From an uncultured Anaeromusa sp. (GTDB lineage: Bacteria; Bacillota; Negativicutes; Anaeromusales; Anaeromusaceae): a stretch of 64,000 bases of DNA. The DNA is taken from assembly GCF_963676855.1 (NCBI RefSeq), contig NZ_OY781460.1, positions 1,527,520-1,591,519 of the forward strand, written 5' to 3'. Under the pieces are notes generated by a model that saw nothing but the letters and a program-made list of their open reading frames with translations, made no database searches and was not told the DNA's origin. Each line of letters opens with the position of its first letter. Position 1 is the first letter of the stretch. Below are positions 34,534 to 43,556 of this stretch, in pieces. The position numbers and the translations under genes were made by a program.

Positions 34534-36345
34534 GTGATTGTTTTAGGAATTCATGATGGACATAATGCAAGCGTAGCCTTACTAAAAGATGGAGAAATTA
34601 TTGCTTGTGTATCTGAAGAACGATTTTCTAGACAAAAAAATGATATTGGATATCCATATCGAGCTATTGAAAATGTTCTAAACATGACAGGAATCAAAAG
34701 TATTGAAATAGATCGTGCGTATTTTTCGACGATAGATACAGATCCTTTTATGTATAAAACAAAGAGGGAAGCAGTGTTTTCAATTAAAGACTATGTTGAA
34801 GAAATGCATTCTTTTTGGAAACCTTTATTTTATGAAGGGAAAACAACAAATTATTGGGAAACACTGGCAGAACAAGATAGATTTAAAGAGTATAATAAAT
34901 GTTATGATTTTTCTTTTTTTAAGACTGAGCCTAAAGAGAATTGGGGCGAATTATTTAATAAAGAGCGAGTTAGAGTTCTTTGTGACCATATAGGAATACC
35001 GCAGGAGAAAGTCGATTTCGCTGATCATCATACTACTCATGCATATTATGCATATTTTGCATCTCCTCATGTTAGTAATGAAAAAGCAGTAATTATTACT
35101 GCTGATGCATTTGGGGATGGATGCAATGCTACTATTAGTACTGTTAAAAATGGAGTGATTAATGAAATTTTTAGAACTGATATGTGTCATATCGCTCGAT
35201 TGTATAGATGGATTACATTGTTGTTAGGAATGAAGCCTTTAGAACATGAATATAAAGTAATGGGATTGGCTCCATATGCTAAAGAATATATTAGCCGTCC
35301 TGCGTACGAAATTTTTAAGAATACGTTGAGGGTTGAAGGTCTGGATTTCATATGGAATGAGAAACCAACAGATATGTATTTTTATTTTAAAGAAAAATTA
35401 GAAGGGATTCGGTTCGATGGTATTGCTGGAGGAATTCAATTGTGGTTAGAGGAAACATTGTCACAATGGGTTCGTAATATTCTTAAGGCCACAGATGCAG
35501 ATACGATATATTTCAGTGGTGGCCTTTCTATGAATGTAAAGGCAAACAAAGTTATAGCAGAATTACCAGATGTAAAAAGACTAAATATTCCTCCTAGCGG
35601 GGGTGATGAGTCTACTGCTATAGGGGCTGCATACTATGGGTATGTATTAAATAGTAAATCTGAAACGTGTATTAGCCTTAAGAATGCGTATTTGGGGGGG
35701 GCTCCTACGTATGAGGAAGCAAATATTGAATGTCTGGACTTTGTAAAAGCAAATCCCCAATATGATATTATTCAAAATGTGACAAGTTCACAAATTGCCG
35801 TTTTATTAAAAAAAGGTCTTGTATTAGGGCGATGTTGTGGTCCCATGGAATTTGGGGCTCGTGCATTAGGAAATCGCTCTATATTATGCGATCCATCGAA
35901 AGCGGAAAACTTGCAAAAAATTAATGAAAAAATTAAATTTAGAGATTTTTGGATGCCATTTACACCATCAATGTTGGCTGAAAAAGCAGATGACTATTTA
36001 GTAAATCCCAAACGAATAGAAGCTAAATATATGACAATTGCATTTGATAGTACTCCGTTAGCTCGTGAACACTTGAAAGCTGCGATTCACCCCTACGATT
36101 TTACTATTAGAGCGCAAATGGTGTACAAAGATATTAATCCAGAATACTATTCCATTATTGATGAGTTCAGGAAATTAACAGGGATATCTGGGCTTCTTAA
36201 TACATCATTAAATTTGCATGGATTGCCGATTGTATGCGATGTCAAAGATGCATTGTATACTCTGTTACACTCAGATTTGGATGGATTAGTATTGCCAAAT
36301 ATATTGCTAATAAAAAAAGAGTTTATTATTTCTATTGAGTCGTAA
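34534..36345 (+). CDS. NodU/CmcH-family O-carbamoyltransferase
   Basis: 603 residues, full length for the family. MIVLGIHDGHNASVALLKDG and ACVSEERFSRQK begin the Kae1-like carbamoyl-adenylate domain; DHHTTHAYYAYFASP, VITADAFGDGCNATIS, YFSGGLSMNVKANK and GGDESTAIGAAYYG are metal/nucleotide motifs; the C-terminal domain has GRCCGPMEFGARALGNRSIL and LNTSLNLHGLPIV. It transfers a carbamoyl group from carbamoyl phosphate to a sugar hydroxyl. GTG start with TGGAGGG 6 bases upstream. Directly after the amidination genes, so a modification of the same nonulosonic acid is possible but not shown. Confidence 0.9.
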   Translation: MIVLGIHDGHNASVALLKDGEIIACVSEERFSRQKNDIGYPYRAIENVLNMTGIKSIEIDRAYFSTIDTDPFMYKTKREAVFSIKDYVEEMHSFWKPLFYEGKTTNYWETLAEQDRFKEYNKCYDFSFFKTEPKENWGELFNKERVRVLCDHIGIPQEKVDFADHHTTHAYYAYFASPHVSNEKAVIITADAFGDGCNATISTVKNGVINEIFRTDMCHIARLYRWITLLLGMKPLEHEYKVMGLAPYAKEYISRPAYEIFKNTLRVEGLDFIWNEKPTDMYFYFKEKLEGIRFDGIAGGIQLWLEETLSQWVRNILKATDADTIYFSGGLSMNVKANKVIAELPDVKRLNIPPSGGDESTAIGAAYYGYVLNSKSETCISLKNAYLGGAPTYEEANIECLDFVKANPQYDIIQNVTSSQIAVLLKKGLVLGRCCGPMEFGARALGNRSILCDPSKAENLQKINEKIKFRDFWMPFTPSMLAEKADDYLVNPKRIEAKYMTIAFDSTPLAREHLKAAIHPYDFTIRAQMVYKDINPEYYSIIDEFRKLTGISGLLNTSLNLHGLPIVCDVKDALYTLLHSDLDGLVLPNILLIKKEFIISIES

Positions 36346-36471
36346 CCGGTAAATTCGGTATTGCTTTATAAGTATCAAAGGTGTAACTCATTTTGAAATG
36401 TAGTATCAACTAGAGTAAATAACTATTTTTAGCATTGATAGTTGGTAACGTTTAAACAAGAAAAATTAGGC

Positions 36472-36524
36472 GATTCAACAGCATTGAACCAGGGAAATTT
36501 TTCCTGGTTCAATGCTGTTGAATC
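36472..36524. repeat. Perfect 22-bp inverted repeat upstream of the flippase gene
   Basis: The arm at 36472-36493 (starts GATTCAACAGCATTGAACC) is fully complementary to 36503-36524, with loop GAAATTTTT. It ends 8 bases before the AGGAGG of the wzx gene, in a 206-base spacer. No T-run follows on the + strand. Candidate attenuator, RNA-processing site or remnant of a small mobile element. Confidence 0.9.
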
Positions 36525-36551
36525 AAATAGGTAGGAGGAAATATTTAACTA

Positions 36552-38150
36552 ATGAGAAAATACTTGATCATTAGTTTTAATAAGCTATTGATTACCAAGT
36601 CAATGCATACAAGAATAACCATATCTTTATTTTCAAGTGTCTGTAAATCTGGGCTGAATTTTCTCGCGGCATTGTTATTAGCTAGACATCTTGATTCTGC
36701 TGGATATGGTGAGCTAATGTTTTTATTTGGAAGTTTTAATGCAATTCGAAGTTTGATGGATTTAGGCGCAGGAAATGCATTTTTTACATTTATTTCGCAA
36801 GAAAAAAAACCGGAAACTCATTATCATATTTATTTTTGCTGGTTGTTAATACAGCTATTGTTATTGGCTATATTTATCGTGCTTAGTTCTGATAGTATAT
36901 TAGAATTAATTTGGGTGAATAGTTCCAGAGATATATTAATCGTTGCGATGGTTGCCTTTTTTCTTCAACAACAAGGATGGCAGACTATTAGCCAAATTGG
37001 AGAATCTCAACGAAAAACAGTATTAACCCAACTCTTAGGCAGTGGCATTGCATTAATTAATGTAATCGGTATTTTTTTTATTGGAACAGTTGGACAACTT
37101 ACATTAATGAATATATTAGTTTTTTATATAATCGAATATACTCTGATGCTTGCTATCGGATTTGTTATATTAGATATAAAGAGAAGTCTAGTTTTTTATG
37201 GTTTCGGGATTAAAGCTATTAAGGACGTCTTAAATCAATATGTTCAGTATTGTTATCCACTTGTAATAATTACGATTGTTAGTTCGTTTTATAATTATGT
37301 TGATACCTGGGCATTACAATATTTTGCGGGTTCTAGGCAACAAGGATTGTTTCAAGTGGCTAATCAAATTTCTATGATCAGCTTGGTTGCGATGAGCGCT
37401 ATATTAAATATTTTTTGGAAAGAGATTGCGCATGCTTATGGGCAAAATGATGATGAAAAGCTTAAGTTGATATATAGCAAGGCTATGCGAGGAGGAGTGA
37501 TGCTAGGGGCAATAATATCTGGTTTTTTTGTTCCTTGGATAAACCAAATTACACAAATCCTTTTGGGGAGTAGCTATAGCGATGCAGTACCAGTTTTAGC
37601 TATAATGATATATTATCCAATACATCAAGCGATGGGACAAGTGACTGCAACATTTTTTTTGGCAACGCAGAAAACCAAGGCATACTCTAGAATCAGTATA
37701 GTTTTTATGCTTTTGAGTATACCTATGACCTATATTATTCAAGCACCCAAAGTCGGCGTTTTAGTGCCAGGGCTTGAACTAGGCGCAATTGGACTTGCTT
37801 TGAAAATAGTTTTCATTAACATTGTTAGTGTGAATTGTTGTGCATATATAATTGCAAAGAGCCAAAACTGGAAATATGATTATACTCATCAGATTTATGC
37901 ATGCATATTAACTGGAGTTATAGGATATGCAGCGTATTTCTTATCTTGCTTTGTTGCTGATTTTGTTTCGTTAGACAGCATTATACATATTATTCAAGGG
38001 GGGAGCGCCTTTGTTATCTATGTTTTAGGCATAGTTTCAATTTTATATTATAAACCGGAGTTAATCGGATTTTCTCAAAAGGAAAAAGAGCTTTTGTTAA
38101 AGAGGCTTAGAATGCATAGCTTTAATATATCGATGAAAGGCCGGAAATAA
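36552..38150 (+). CDS. Wzx-type polysaccharide flippase (MOP superfamily)
   Basis: 532 residues with about 14 transmembrane helices. SLFSSVCKSGLNFLAALLLARHLDSAGYGE is split over the first helix and the conserved 'GxYG' turn of Wzx proteins. It would move the lipid-linked glycan across the inner membrane. The AGGAGG lies 13 bases before ATG, a long spacing; an internal ATG at 36603 lacks a ribosome-binding site. Longer than many Wzx because of ~17 extra N-terminal residues and two C-terminal helices. Confidence 0.88.
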   Translation: MRKYLIISFNKLLITKSMHTRITISLFSSVCKSGLNFLAALLLARHLDSAGYGELMFLFGSFNAIRSLMDLGAGNAFFTFISQEKKPETHYHIYFCWLLIQLLLLAIFIVLSSDSILELIWVNSSRDILIVAMVAFFLQQQGWQTISQIGESQRKTVLTQLLGSGIALINVIGIFFIGTVGQLTLMNILVFYIIEYTLMLAIGFVILDIKRSLVFYGFGIKAIKDVLNQYVQYCYPLVIITIVSSFYNYVDTWALQYFAGSRQQGLFQVANQISMISLVAMSAILNIFWKEIAHAYGQNDDEKLKLIYSKAMRGGVMLGAIISGFFVPWINQITQILLGSSYSDAVPVLAIMIYYPIHQAMGQVTATFFLATQKTKAYSRISIVFMLLSIPMTYIIQAPKVGVLVPGLELGAIGLALKIVFINIVSVNCCAYIIAKSQNWKYDYTHQIYACILTGVIGYAAYFLSCFVADFVSLDSIIHIIQGGSAFVIYVLGIVSILYYKPELIGFSQKEKELLLKRLRMHSFNISMKGRK

Positions 38151-38153
38151 ACC

Positions 38154-39374
38154 ATGATAAAAAATATTATTTTTTTAGTACATTGGCCAATAACAGAAAG
38201 AGAAAAAGAACAGTGGAGATTTGATATATTAAAAAAACATGGATTTGAGATCCTGGTTTGTGATGTGACTCAGTTATGCAATAGAGTGGCAATGCTACAA
38301 AACCCGGTATCGAACAAGATCACTGGGAATTATATATGCCGCATGGGAAGCTATGAAGAACTTGAAGCTTTTTTACGTGATACTGCGTCTAATTCGGTTT
38401 ATATCGATTATATCCGTGGCATAAATGATATTGATAGTAAGACCCATCGAGTTTTCAATTTGTTGAAAAAGCATAATATAAAATATTTAACGATCGTTAC
38501 AGGGGTCTTGCCGACACCAGCGGCAGATGGGAAAGTGAAAAAGCGCTATCAATGGTTTCTAAGTCGATTGATAGCGAACCCTAGCCGTGTATTTGACTTT
38601 GGGTTAAGATTTCTTATTTCTTGGTTACGATGCCAACGGTGTTTTTACCCTTTGCCAACGCGAATATTTAGTACTGATAATCCTCTAATAAGACGATTTC
38701 TGGCCCAAAATAATCTAGGGGAGGATGTTGTTGTCAAGCTGCATTCCCCGGATTATTATGATTATTTGCAGAAGAGGCAAAAGAATGAATTCGTTACTCA
38801 ACAGACCAATAGCAATGAAAAATCGTATGCTCTTTTCATAGATGAGGGGATGGTTGGTCATCCGGATATTGATATTTGTGGAATTGGACGAATCGATCCT
38901 CTGCAATATTCAGTTGAAGTTAATCGCATATTAAATCATATTGAGAAAAAATTAAAAAAGAAAGTGATTGTTGCAGCTCACCCGCGTTCTAATTTGAAAA
39001 TACTGAACAAAGTGTATCCAGAGAGAGAGATAATCCAGGGGAGAACGTTGCAACTAATCAGCAGTGCTGAATTTGTGATGGTTCATTTCAGTAGTGTAAT
39101 GGGATATGCGGCATTGCTTAAAAAACCAATTATAATAATTGAGACAGCGGACATGAAAAATACTTCATATTACCATGGCGTTATACATGCAATGGCTAAG
39201 GAGCTGGGAGTGAAGCCATTCCAGACTGATGTGGAGTCGCTAGAGGCATTTGATTCATATCGGCAGTGTTCTATGGAAAAATATGATCAATATATAGCGC
39301 GATACATTAAAACAGAAGGTGCTACTGATGAGAATATGTGGGAGATTGTCGCGCGAGAGATTGAAAAACTGTAA
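38154..39374 (+). CDS. Putative sialyltransferase-like (nonulosonic acid) glycosyltransferase
   Basis: 406 residues, no signal peptide. In order it has Asp230-Glu231-Gly232 (ALFIDEGM), His276-Pro277 (IVAAHPRSN) and Ser313-Ser314 (VHFSSVMGY). These are the D/E-D/E-G, HP and S-S/T motifs of bacterial sialyl- and polysialyltransferases (GT52/GT38/GT80-type), where they give the base and the CMP-binding site. With CMP-legionaminic acid made by the preceding cassette, it is the best candidate transferase. It lies 3 bases after the flippase gene. Overall similarity to a named family cannot be judged by eye; a different GT-B enzyme remains possible. Confidence 0.6.
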   Translation: MIKNIIFLVHWPITEREKEQWRFDILKKHGFEILVCDVTQLCNRVAMLQNPVSNKITGNYICRMGSYEELEAFLRDTASNSVYIDYIRGINDIDSKTHRVFNLLKKHNIKYLTIVTGVLPTPAADGKVKKRYQWFLSRLIANPSRVFDFGLRFLISWLRCQRCFYPLPTRIFSTDNPLIRRFLAQNNLGEDVVVKLHSPDYYDYLQKRQKNEFVTQQTNSNEKSYALFIDEGMVGHPDIDICGIGRIDPLQYSVEVNRILNHIEKKLKKKVIVAAHPRSNLKILNKVYPEREIIQGRTLQLISSAEFVMVHFSSVMGYAALLKKPIIIIETADMKNTSYYHGVIHAMAKELGVKPFQTDVESLEAFDSYRQCSMEKYDQYIARYIKTEGATDENMWEIVAREIEKL

Positions 39375-39445
39375 ATGGATGAAAACGATGGATTGAAGTG
39401 TACAAATACAATTGCTAAAGCATTGTAAAAAGAGGAGGCAATAGA

Positions 39446-40129
39446 TTGGCTATTTTCGTTATGCTGAAGCTGATTGCTATGGCGGCAACCGATGCAATTA
39501 AGTGTTTCTTGCGTGCGGCTATTGTACAGCAGCGAAATCCGAAATGCAAGATATATCCTGGTGCCAATGTTGATCTTGCAAGTAGGTTTGGCAATTATGT
39601 TGTGCTCTTTACGAATGCAATAGTTGCTAACTCGACAATTGGCGATCATACGTTTGTGCAAAAAGGCTCAATGATTAACAATGCGGATGTTGGGAAATTT
39701 TGTTCAATAGCAAAGGGGGTTGTAGTCGGCCCGGGTCAGCATCCTCTTCACTTGATAAGTACGCATCCATCTTTTTATTCCGCTGTTCAGCCGGTTGGCA
39801 AAAATTTTTCTGAACGGGAGTACTTTGAACCGTTTAAGCGAACCATGATCGGAAATGATGTATGGATCGGCCAGAATGCAGTGTTGTTGGATGGCGTTAT
39901 AATAGGAAATGGAGCTGTCATAGCGGCCGGAGCAGTAGTGGCTAAAGATGTTCCGCCATATGCTATCGTGGGGGGGGTGCCAGCCCGAATCATTAAGTAT
40001 CGTTTTCAAGAACCGGTCATTGAAAAGTTGCTTCAGATGAATTGGTGGGAAAAAGAATCACAATGGCTGCAGGAAAATGCATTGTTATTTCTAGATGTAA
40101 AGGAATTTATAGAAAATGATAAGTTCTAA
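39446..40129 (+). CDS. CatB-like hexapeptide O-acetyltransferase
   Basis: 227 residues from a TTG with AGGAGG 7 bases upstream; the first ATG (39461) has no such site. Left-handed beta-helix repeats (SRFGNYVVLFTNAIVANSTI, DHTFVQKGSMINNADVGKFC) with the xenobiotic-acetyltransferase-type loop GPGQHPLHLISTHPSFYS, whose His is likely catalytic, and NDVWIGQNAVLLDGVIIGNG. It would acetylate a glycan hydroxyl with acetyl-CoA. It overlaps the next acyltransferase gene by 14 bases. Confidence 0.85.
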   Translation: MAIFVMLKLIAMAATDAIKCFLRAAIVQQRNPKCKIYPGANVDLASRFGNYVVLFTNAIVANSTIGDHTFVQKGSMINNADVGKFCSIAKGVVVGPGQHPLHLISTHPSFYSAVQPVGKNFSEREYFEPFKRTMIGNDVWIGQNAVLLDGVIIGNGAVIAAGAVVAKDVPPYAIVGGVPARIIKYRFQEPVIEKLLQMNWWEKESQWLQENALLFLDVKEFIENDKF

Positions 40130-40694
40130 AATAATTTATGCAATCGAACTGGCTTTCTTTTATCTTGCTCATTTTAATACCTTTAAAAAGCTAGGGCGAA
40201 GATCATATTTCATGAAACAGCTGCGTTTGGATGGCGCACATTATATGGAAATCGGAAACAAGGTAATTGTACAAAAGCTTTCTTGGTTGTTTGCTGCTAA
40301 AATAGACGAGATGGAGCCTGAATTGATTATTGGCGATGGTTGTATTATTGGCAATTTCAATCATATTGCGGCTGTACGCAAGGTGGTATTGGGGAAAAAC
40401 GTACTCACTGCAGATAAGGTATATATTTCGGATAATTTACATGTCTATGAAGATATCTTGAAGCCAGTCATGCATCAGGGAGTAAAATTTAAGTCAGAAG
40501 TCGTTATCGGCGAGGGTTCGTGGATTGGTGAAAGTGTGTCGATTATAGGCGCTAAAATCGGTAAGAATTGTATTATCGGTGCGAATGCGGTTGTAACAAA
40601 GGACATTCCAGATTATTCTGTTGCAGTTGGGAATCCAGCAAAAATTATCAAAAAATTCAATCGCAAAACAAACAAATGGGAAAAGGTGGATTGA
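40116..40694 (+). CDS. Hexapeptide-repeat acetyltransferase (WbbJ/maltose-acetyltransferase-like)
   Basis: 192 residues. An N-terminal hydrophobic segment (IIYAIELAFFYLAHFNTFKKL) leads into beta-helix turns (ELIIGDGCIIGNFNHIAAVR, VVIGEGSWIGESVSIIGAKI, GANAVVTKDIPDYSVAVGNP). Second acyltransferase of a coupled pair, so the glycan may carry two kinds of acetylation. Substrate unknown. Confidence 0.82.
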   Translation: MISSKIIYAIELAFFYLAHFNTFKKLGRRSYFMKQLRLDGAHYMEIGNKVIVQKLSWLFAAKIDEMEPELIIGDGCIIGNFNHIAAVRKVVLGKNVLTADKVYISDNLHVYEDILKPVMHQGVKFKSEVVIGEGSWIGESVSIIGAKIGKNCIIGANAVVTKDIPDYSVAVGNPAKIIKKFNRKTNKWEKVD

Positions 40695-40697
40695 AAA

Positions 40698-41843
40698 ATG
40701 AATGTTTTAGTGACAGGTGGAGCTGGGTTTATAGGTACAAATGTGATTCGAAAGCTATTGTCAGAAAAGATAAATATTACGATTTTAGATAATTTCAACA
40801 AACAAATTCATGGTGATAAAGGAGAAATTGCGCCGGATTTACAAGGAAAAGTAAAAGTGGTCGTAGGTAGTGTGACAGATAAGAATCTTTTTCATAAAGT
40901 TTTGGATGGGCAAGATGTTGTGGTCCATTTAGCTGCGGAAACCGGAACAGGACAATCTATGTACGAGGTGGAGCGGTATGAAGATGTCAACATAAAAGGA
41001 ACGGCTATTTTGATGGATTATATTGTAAACTGCAAAGATAGTCGGATTAGAAAAATTGTTGTGGCATCTTCTAGAGCTATATATGGCGAAGGAAAATACA
41101 AGTGTGAAAAACACGGTATTGTTTATCCAGATCGACGCACAACCGAAGATATGATAAGTAAACAATTTGAACCGATATGTCCTCTTTGCAAAGGGGTTTG
41201 CGAAATGCTGCTTACAGATGAAGATTCGCTGATTCATCCTTCTTCTTTTTATGGGATTACGAAACAAATGCAAGAACAGATGGTCTTATTGTTTGCGAGA
41301 GCAGTTGGGATTTCTGCATTTGCATTACGTTATCAAAATGTTTATGGTCCGGGGCAATCGCTTAAAAATCCTTATACTGGCATTTTAGCTATCTTTTCAA
41401 ATCAGGCTAGATTGAATCAGCCGATCTATATTTTTGAAGATGGCAAGGAGAGTCGAGATTTTGTTTATATCAATGATGTCGTAGAGGCGACTTGGCGATG
41501 TATTTCAGATGAAAGTGTTGGAGTAGCGGCATTAAATGTTGGCAGCGGAGAAAAGATTACGGTACTGCGCGTTGTTGATGAAATTATTCGTTATTTTTCT
41601 AGTGAATCGGTTGTAACTGTCAATGGAGTCTTCCGCGAGGGAGATATCCGACATAATATTGCAGATCTTACTAAAGCTAAGAAAACAATTGGATATGAAC
41701 CGAAATGGGAATTTGCCCAAGGCATAGTAAAATTTTTAGATTGGGTAAAAGCCGAAGGTGAAGGCGAAGATGAAGGTACTTGCAGTTTAGAGTACGAAAA
41801 ATCATTAGAGGAAATGAAGGCAAGGGGATTAATGCATGGTTGA
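40698..41843 (+). CDS. Extended SDR sugar epimerase with Cys-rich insertion (dTDP-L-rhamnose 4-epimerase-like)
   Basis: 381 residues. MNVLVTGGAGFIGTNVIRKL binds NAD; SSRAIYGEGKYKC and SSFYGITKQMQEQ contain the active-site Ser/Tyr-x3-Lys. Between them lies an insertion (residues ~135-170: CEKHG ... CPLCKGVC) whose four or so cysteines resemble a zinc knuckle, as seen in dTDP-6-deoxy-L-talose-forming 4-epimerases. The C-terminal tail is acidic (AEGEGEDEG). Rhamnose genes at 51819-55205 could supply its substrate. It overlaps the next gene by 8 bases. Confidence 0.78.
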   Translation: MNVLVTGGAGFIGTNVIRKLLSEKINITILDNFNKQIHGDKGEIAPDLQGKVKVVVGSVTDKNLFHKVLDGQDVVVHLAAETGTGQSMYEVERYEDVNIKGTAILMDYIVNCKDSRIRKIVVASSRAIYGEGKYKCEKHGIVYPDRRTTEDMISKQFEPICPLCKGVCEMLLTDEDSLIHPSSFYGITKQMQEQMVLLFARAVGISAFALRYQNVYGPGQSLKNPYTGILAIFSNQARLNQPIYIFEDGKESRDFVYINDVVEATWRCISDESVGVAALNVGSGEKITVLRVVDEIIRYFSSESVVTVNGVFREGDIRHNIADLTKAKKTIGYEPKWEFAQGIVKFLDWVKAEGEGEDEGTCSLEYEKSLEEMKARGLMHG

Positions 41844-42723
41844 TAAAGGGAAAGTCGGTGTAGTGACTGTTACCTATAACAGTGGTAAGGTAATATCAGA
41901 ATTTCTTGAATCGCTGTGCATGCAAACGTATGATAATTATTTCTTATATATAGTAGATAATGCATCAACGGATGAGACGATAGCAACGGTAGAAACGCAG
42001 CCGAGCGATTTGAGAATTAAGGTTATTAAAAATCAAGAAAACTTAGGTGTGGCTAAAGGAAATAACCAGGGTATTGCAGCAGCGTTACAAGATGAATGTC
42101 AATACATTTTACTTATCAATAATGATACGATATTTGAGAGTAAGCTTCTGGAAAAATTAGTGAATGGATTAGCGCAATATGATTGCGATCTAATAGTGCC
42201 TAAGATGTTATATCATGATCGACCTAATGTTATTTGGTTTGCGGGGGGGCATTTTTTACGTTGGAAAGGATATCTTAATATTCAGGAAGGTGAAGGTGAA
42301 GAAGACAAAGGACAGTATGATGTTCCTAGACAGATTGAGTGCGCTCCTACTTGCTGCATGTTAATTACAAGGAGAACTTTTGAGCAAGTGGGATTGATGG
42401 ATGAAAAATATTTTGTTTATTATGATGATACAGATTTTTGCCTGCGTGTACTAAGATCAGGGTTGAAGATGTATTTTCTTCCGTTGGCTAGTTTAATACA
42501 TAAGGTGAGTAGCTTGACGGGGGGATCAGCATCTAACTTCGTTATGCGATATACAATACGAAATCTGGTGTACTATATCCGCAAAAATTTCAATGGTCCA
42601 TGTGTAATTTGTTGGATTTTCGGTATTCAGTTGGTTCTATGGATGAAAGTAATTGCGGGAAAAGACAATATAAAAGAGTATGTGGTTAAGCAAAGAGCGT
42701 ATATCGAAGGATTAAAAATGTAA
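41836..42723 (+). CDS. GT2 glycosyltransferase (rhamnosyltransferase-like)
   Basis: 295 residues. VGVVTVTYNSGKVISEFLES, YIVDNASTDETIATV, NLGVAKGNNQGIAAAL and LLINNDT (DxD-equivalent NND) are GT2 features; MDEKYFVYYDDTDFCLRVLR is the 'hDE-hhhhxED-hDhsxR' acceptor motif of WbbL/rhamnosyltransferase-type enzymes. A C-terminal hydrophobic segment may bind the membrane. It adds one residue of the repeating unit; donor is inferred only. Confidence 0.85.
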   Translation: MVDKGKVGVVTVTYNSGKVISEFLESLCMQTYDNYFLYIVDNASTDETIATVETQPSDLRIKVIKNQENLGVAKGNNQGIAAALQDECQYILLINNDTIFESKLLEKLVNGLAQYDCDLIVPKMLYHDRPNVIWFAGGHFLRWKGYLNIQEGEGEEDKGQYDVPRQIECAPTCCMLITRRTFEQVGLMDEKYFVYYDDTDFCLRVLRSGLKMYFLPLASLIHKVSSLTGGSASNFVMRYTIRNLVYYIRKNFNGPCVICWIFGIQLVLWMKVIAGKDNIKEYVVKQRAYIEGLKM

Positions 42724-42773
42724 TCTAAGATGGAAGTAATGCGCAGAGATGATCACTTGTTGGAGGGGGTAAC

Positions 42774-43556
42774 ATGAAAGTAGTAATCTTATGCGGAGGT
42801 CAAGGAACGAGAATCCGCGATGTGTCAGACAATATACCAAAACCGATGATTCCGATAGGGGATTTTCCGATATTATGGCATATAATGAAGTACTATTCTT
42901 GCTGGGGGCATAAAGACTTCGTCTTATGTCTTGGATATAAAGGCCATGTTATCAAGGATTTCTTCATTAATTATCAGACTCAGGTCAACGATTTTACGGT
43001 GGATCTGGGTAATAAAAACGCGATTGAATTTCATAACGGACATACTGAGGAAGATTGGAAAGTTACACTTTCAGAAACTGGCCTGACGGCGTTAACCGGT
43101 GCTCGGATCAAACGTATTCGCAAGTATGTAGTCGATGAGGAAAATTTCATGCTGACTTATGGCGATGGAGTCGGCAACGTAGATTTGGGCGAGCTAATTA
43201 AGTTCCATCTGGCGCACGGAAAAATATTAACGGTTACGGGAGTCAGACCGCCCGGACGCTTTGGAGAGCTAGTGCATGATGAAACGGGTATGGTCACTGC
43301 ATTTAATGAAAAACCGCAAGCGGCGGGTGGACGAATTTCTGGCGGCTTTTTTATTTGTAGAAAAGAAATTTTTTCCTATTTAGATGATCGTGACGAGCTA
43401 ACTTTTGAACAAGAACCTATGCGCAAGTTGGTTGCAGACGACCAGTTAATGGTTTATAATCATGACGGATTTTGGCAACCGATGGATACATCACGGGAGT
43501 ATATGTTGCTTAATAAGCTGTATGAAAAGGGGGAAGCTCCTTGGGAAATATGGTAA
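42774..43556 (+). CDS. rfbF: Glucose-1-phosphate cytidylyltransferase
   Basis: 260 residues, typical length. VVILCGGQGTRIRDVSDNIP and KPMIPIGDFPILWHIMKYYS are diagnostic of RfbF; MLTYGDGVGNVDL holds the metal-binding Asp, and GGFFICRKEIF and PMDTSREYMLL complete the fold. It makes CDP-glucose for the following dehydratase. GGAGGGGG precedes ATG. Confidence 0.94.
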   Translation: MKVVILCGGQGTRIRDVSDNIPKPMIPIGDFPILWHIMKYYSCWGHKDFVLCLGYKGHVIKDFFINYQTQVNDFTVDLGNKNAIEFHNGHTEEDWKVTLSETGLTALTGARIKRIRKYVVDEENFMLTYGDGVGNVDLGELIKFHLAHGKILTVTGVRPPGRFGELVHDETGMVTAFNEKPQAAGGRISGGFFICRKEIFSYLDDRDELTFEQEPMRKLVADDQLMVYNHDGFWQPMDTSREYMLLNKLYEKGEAPWEIW

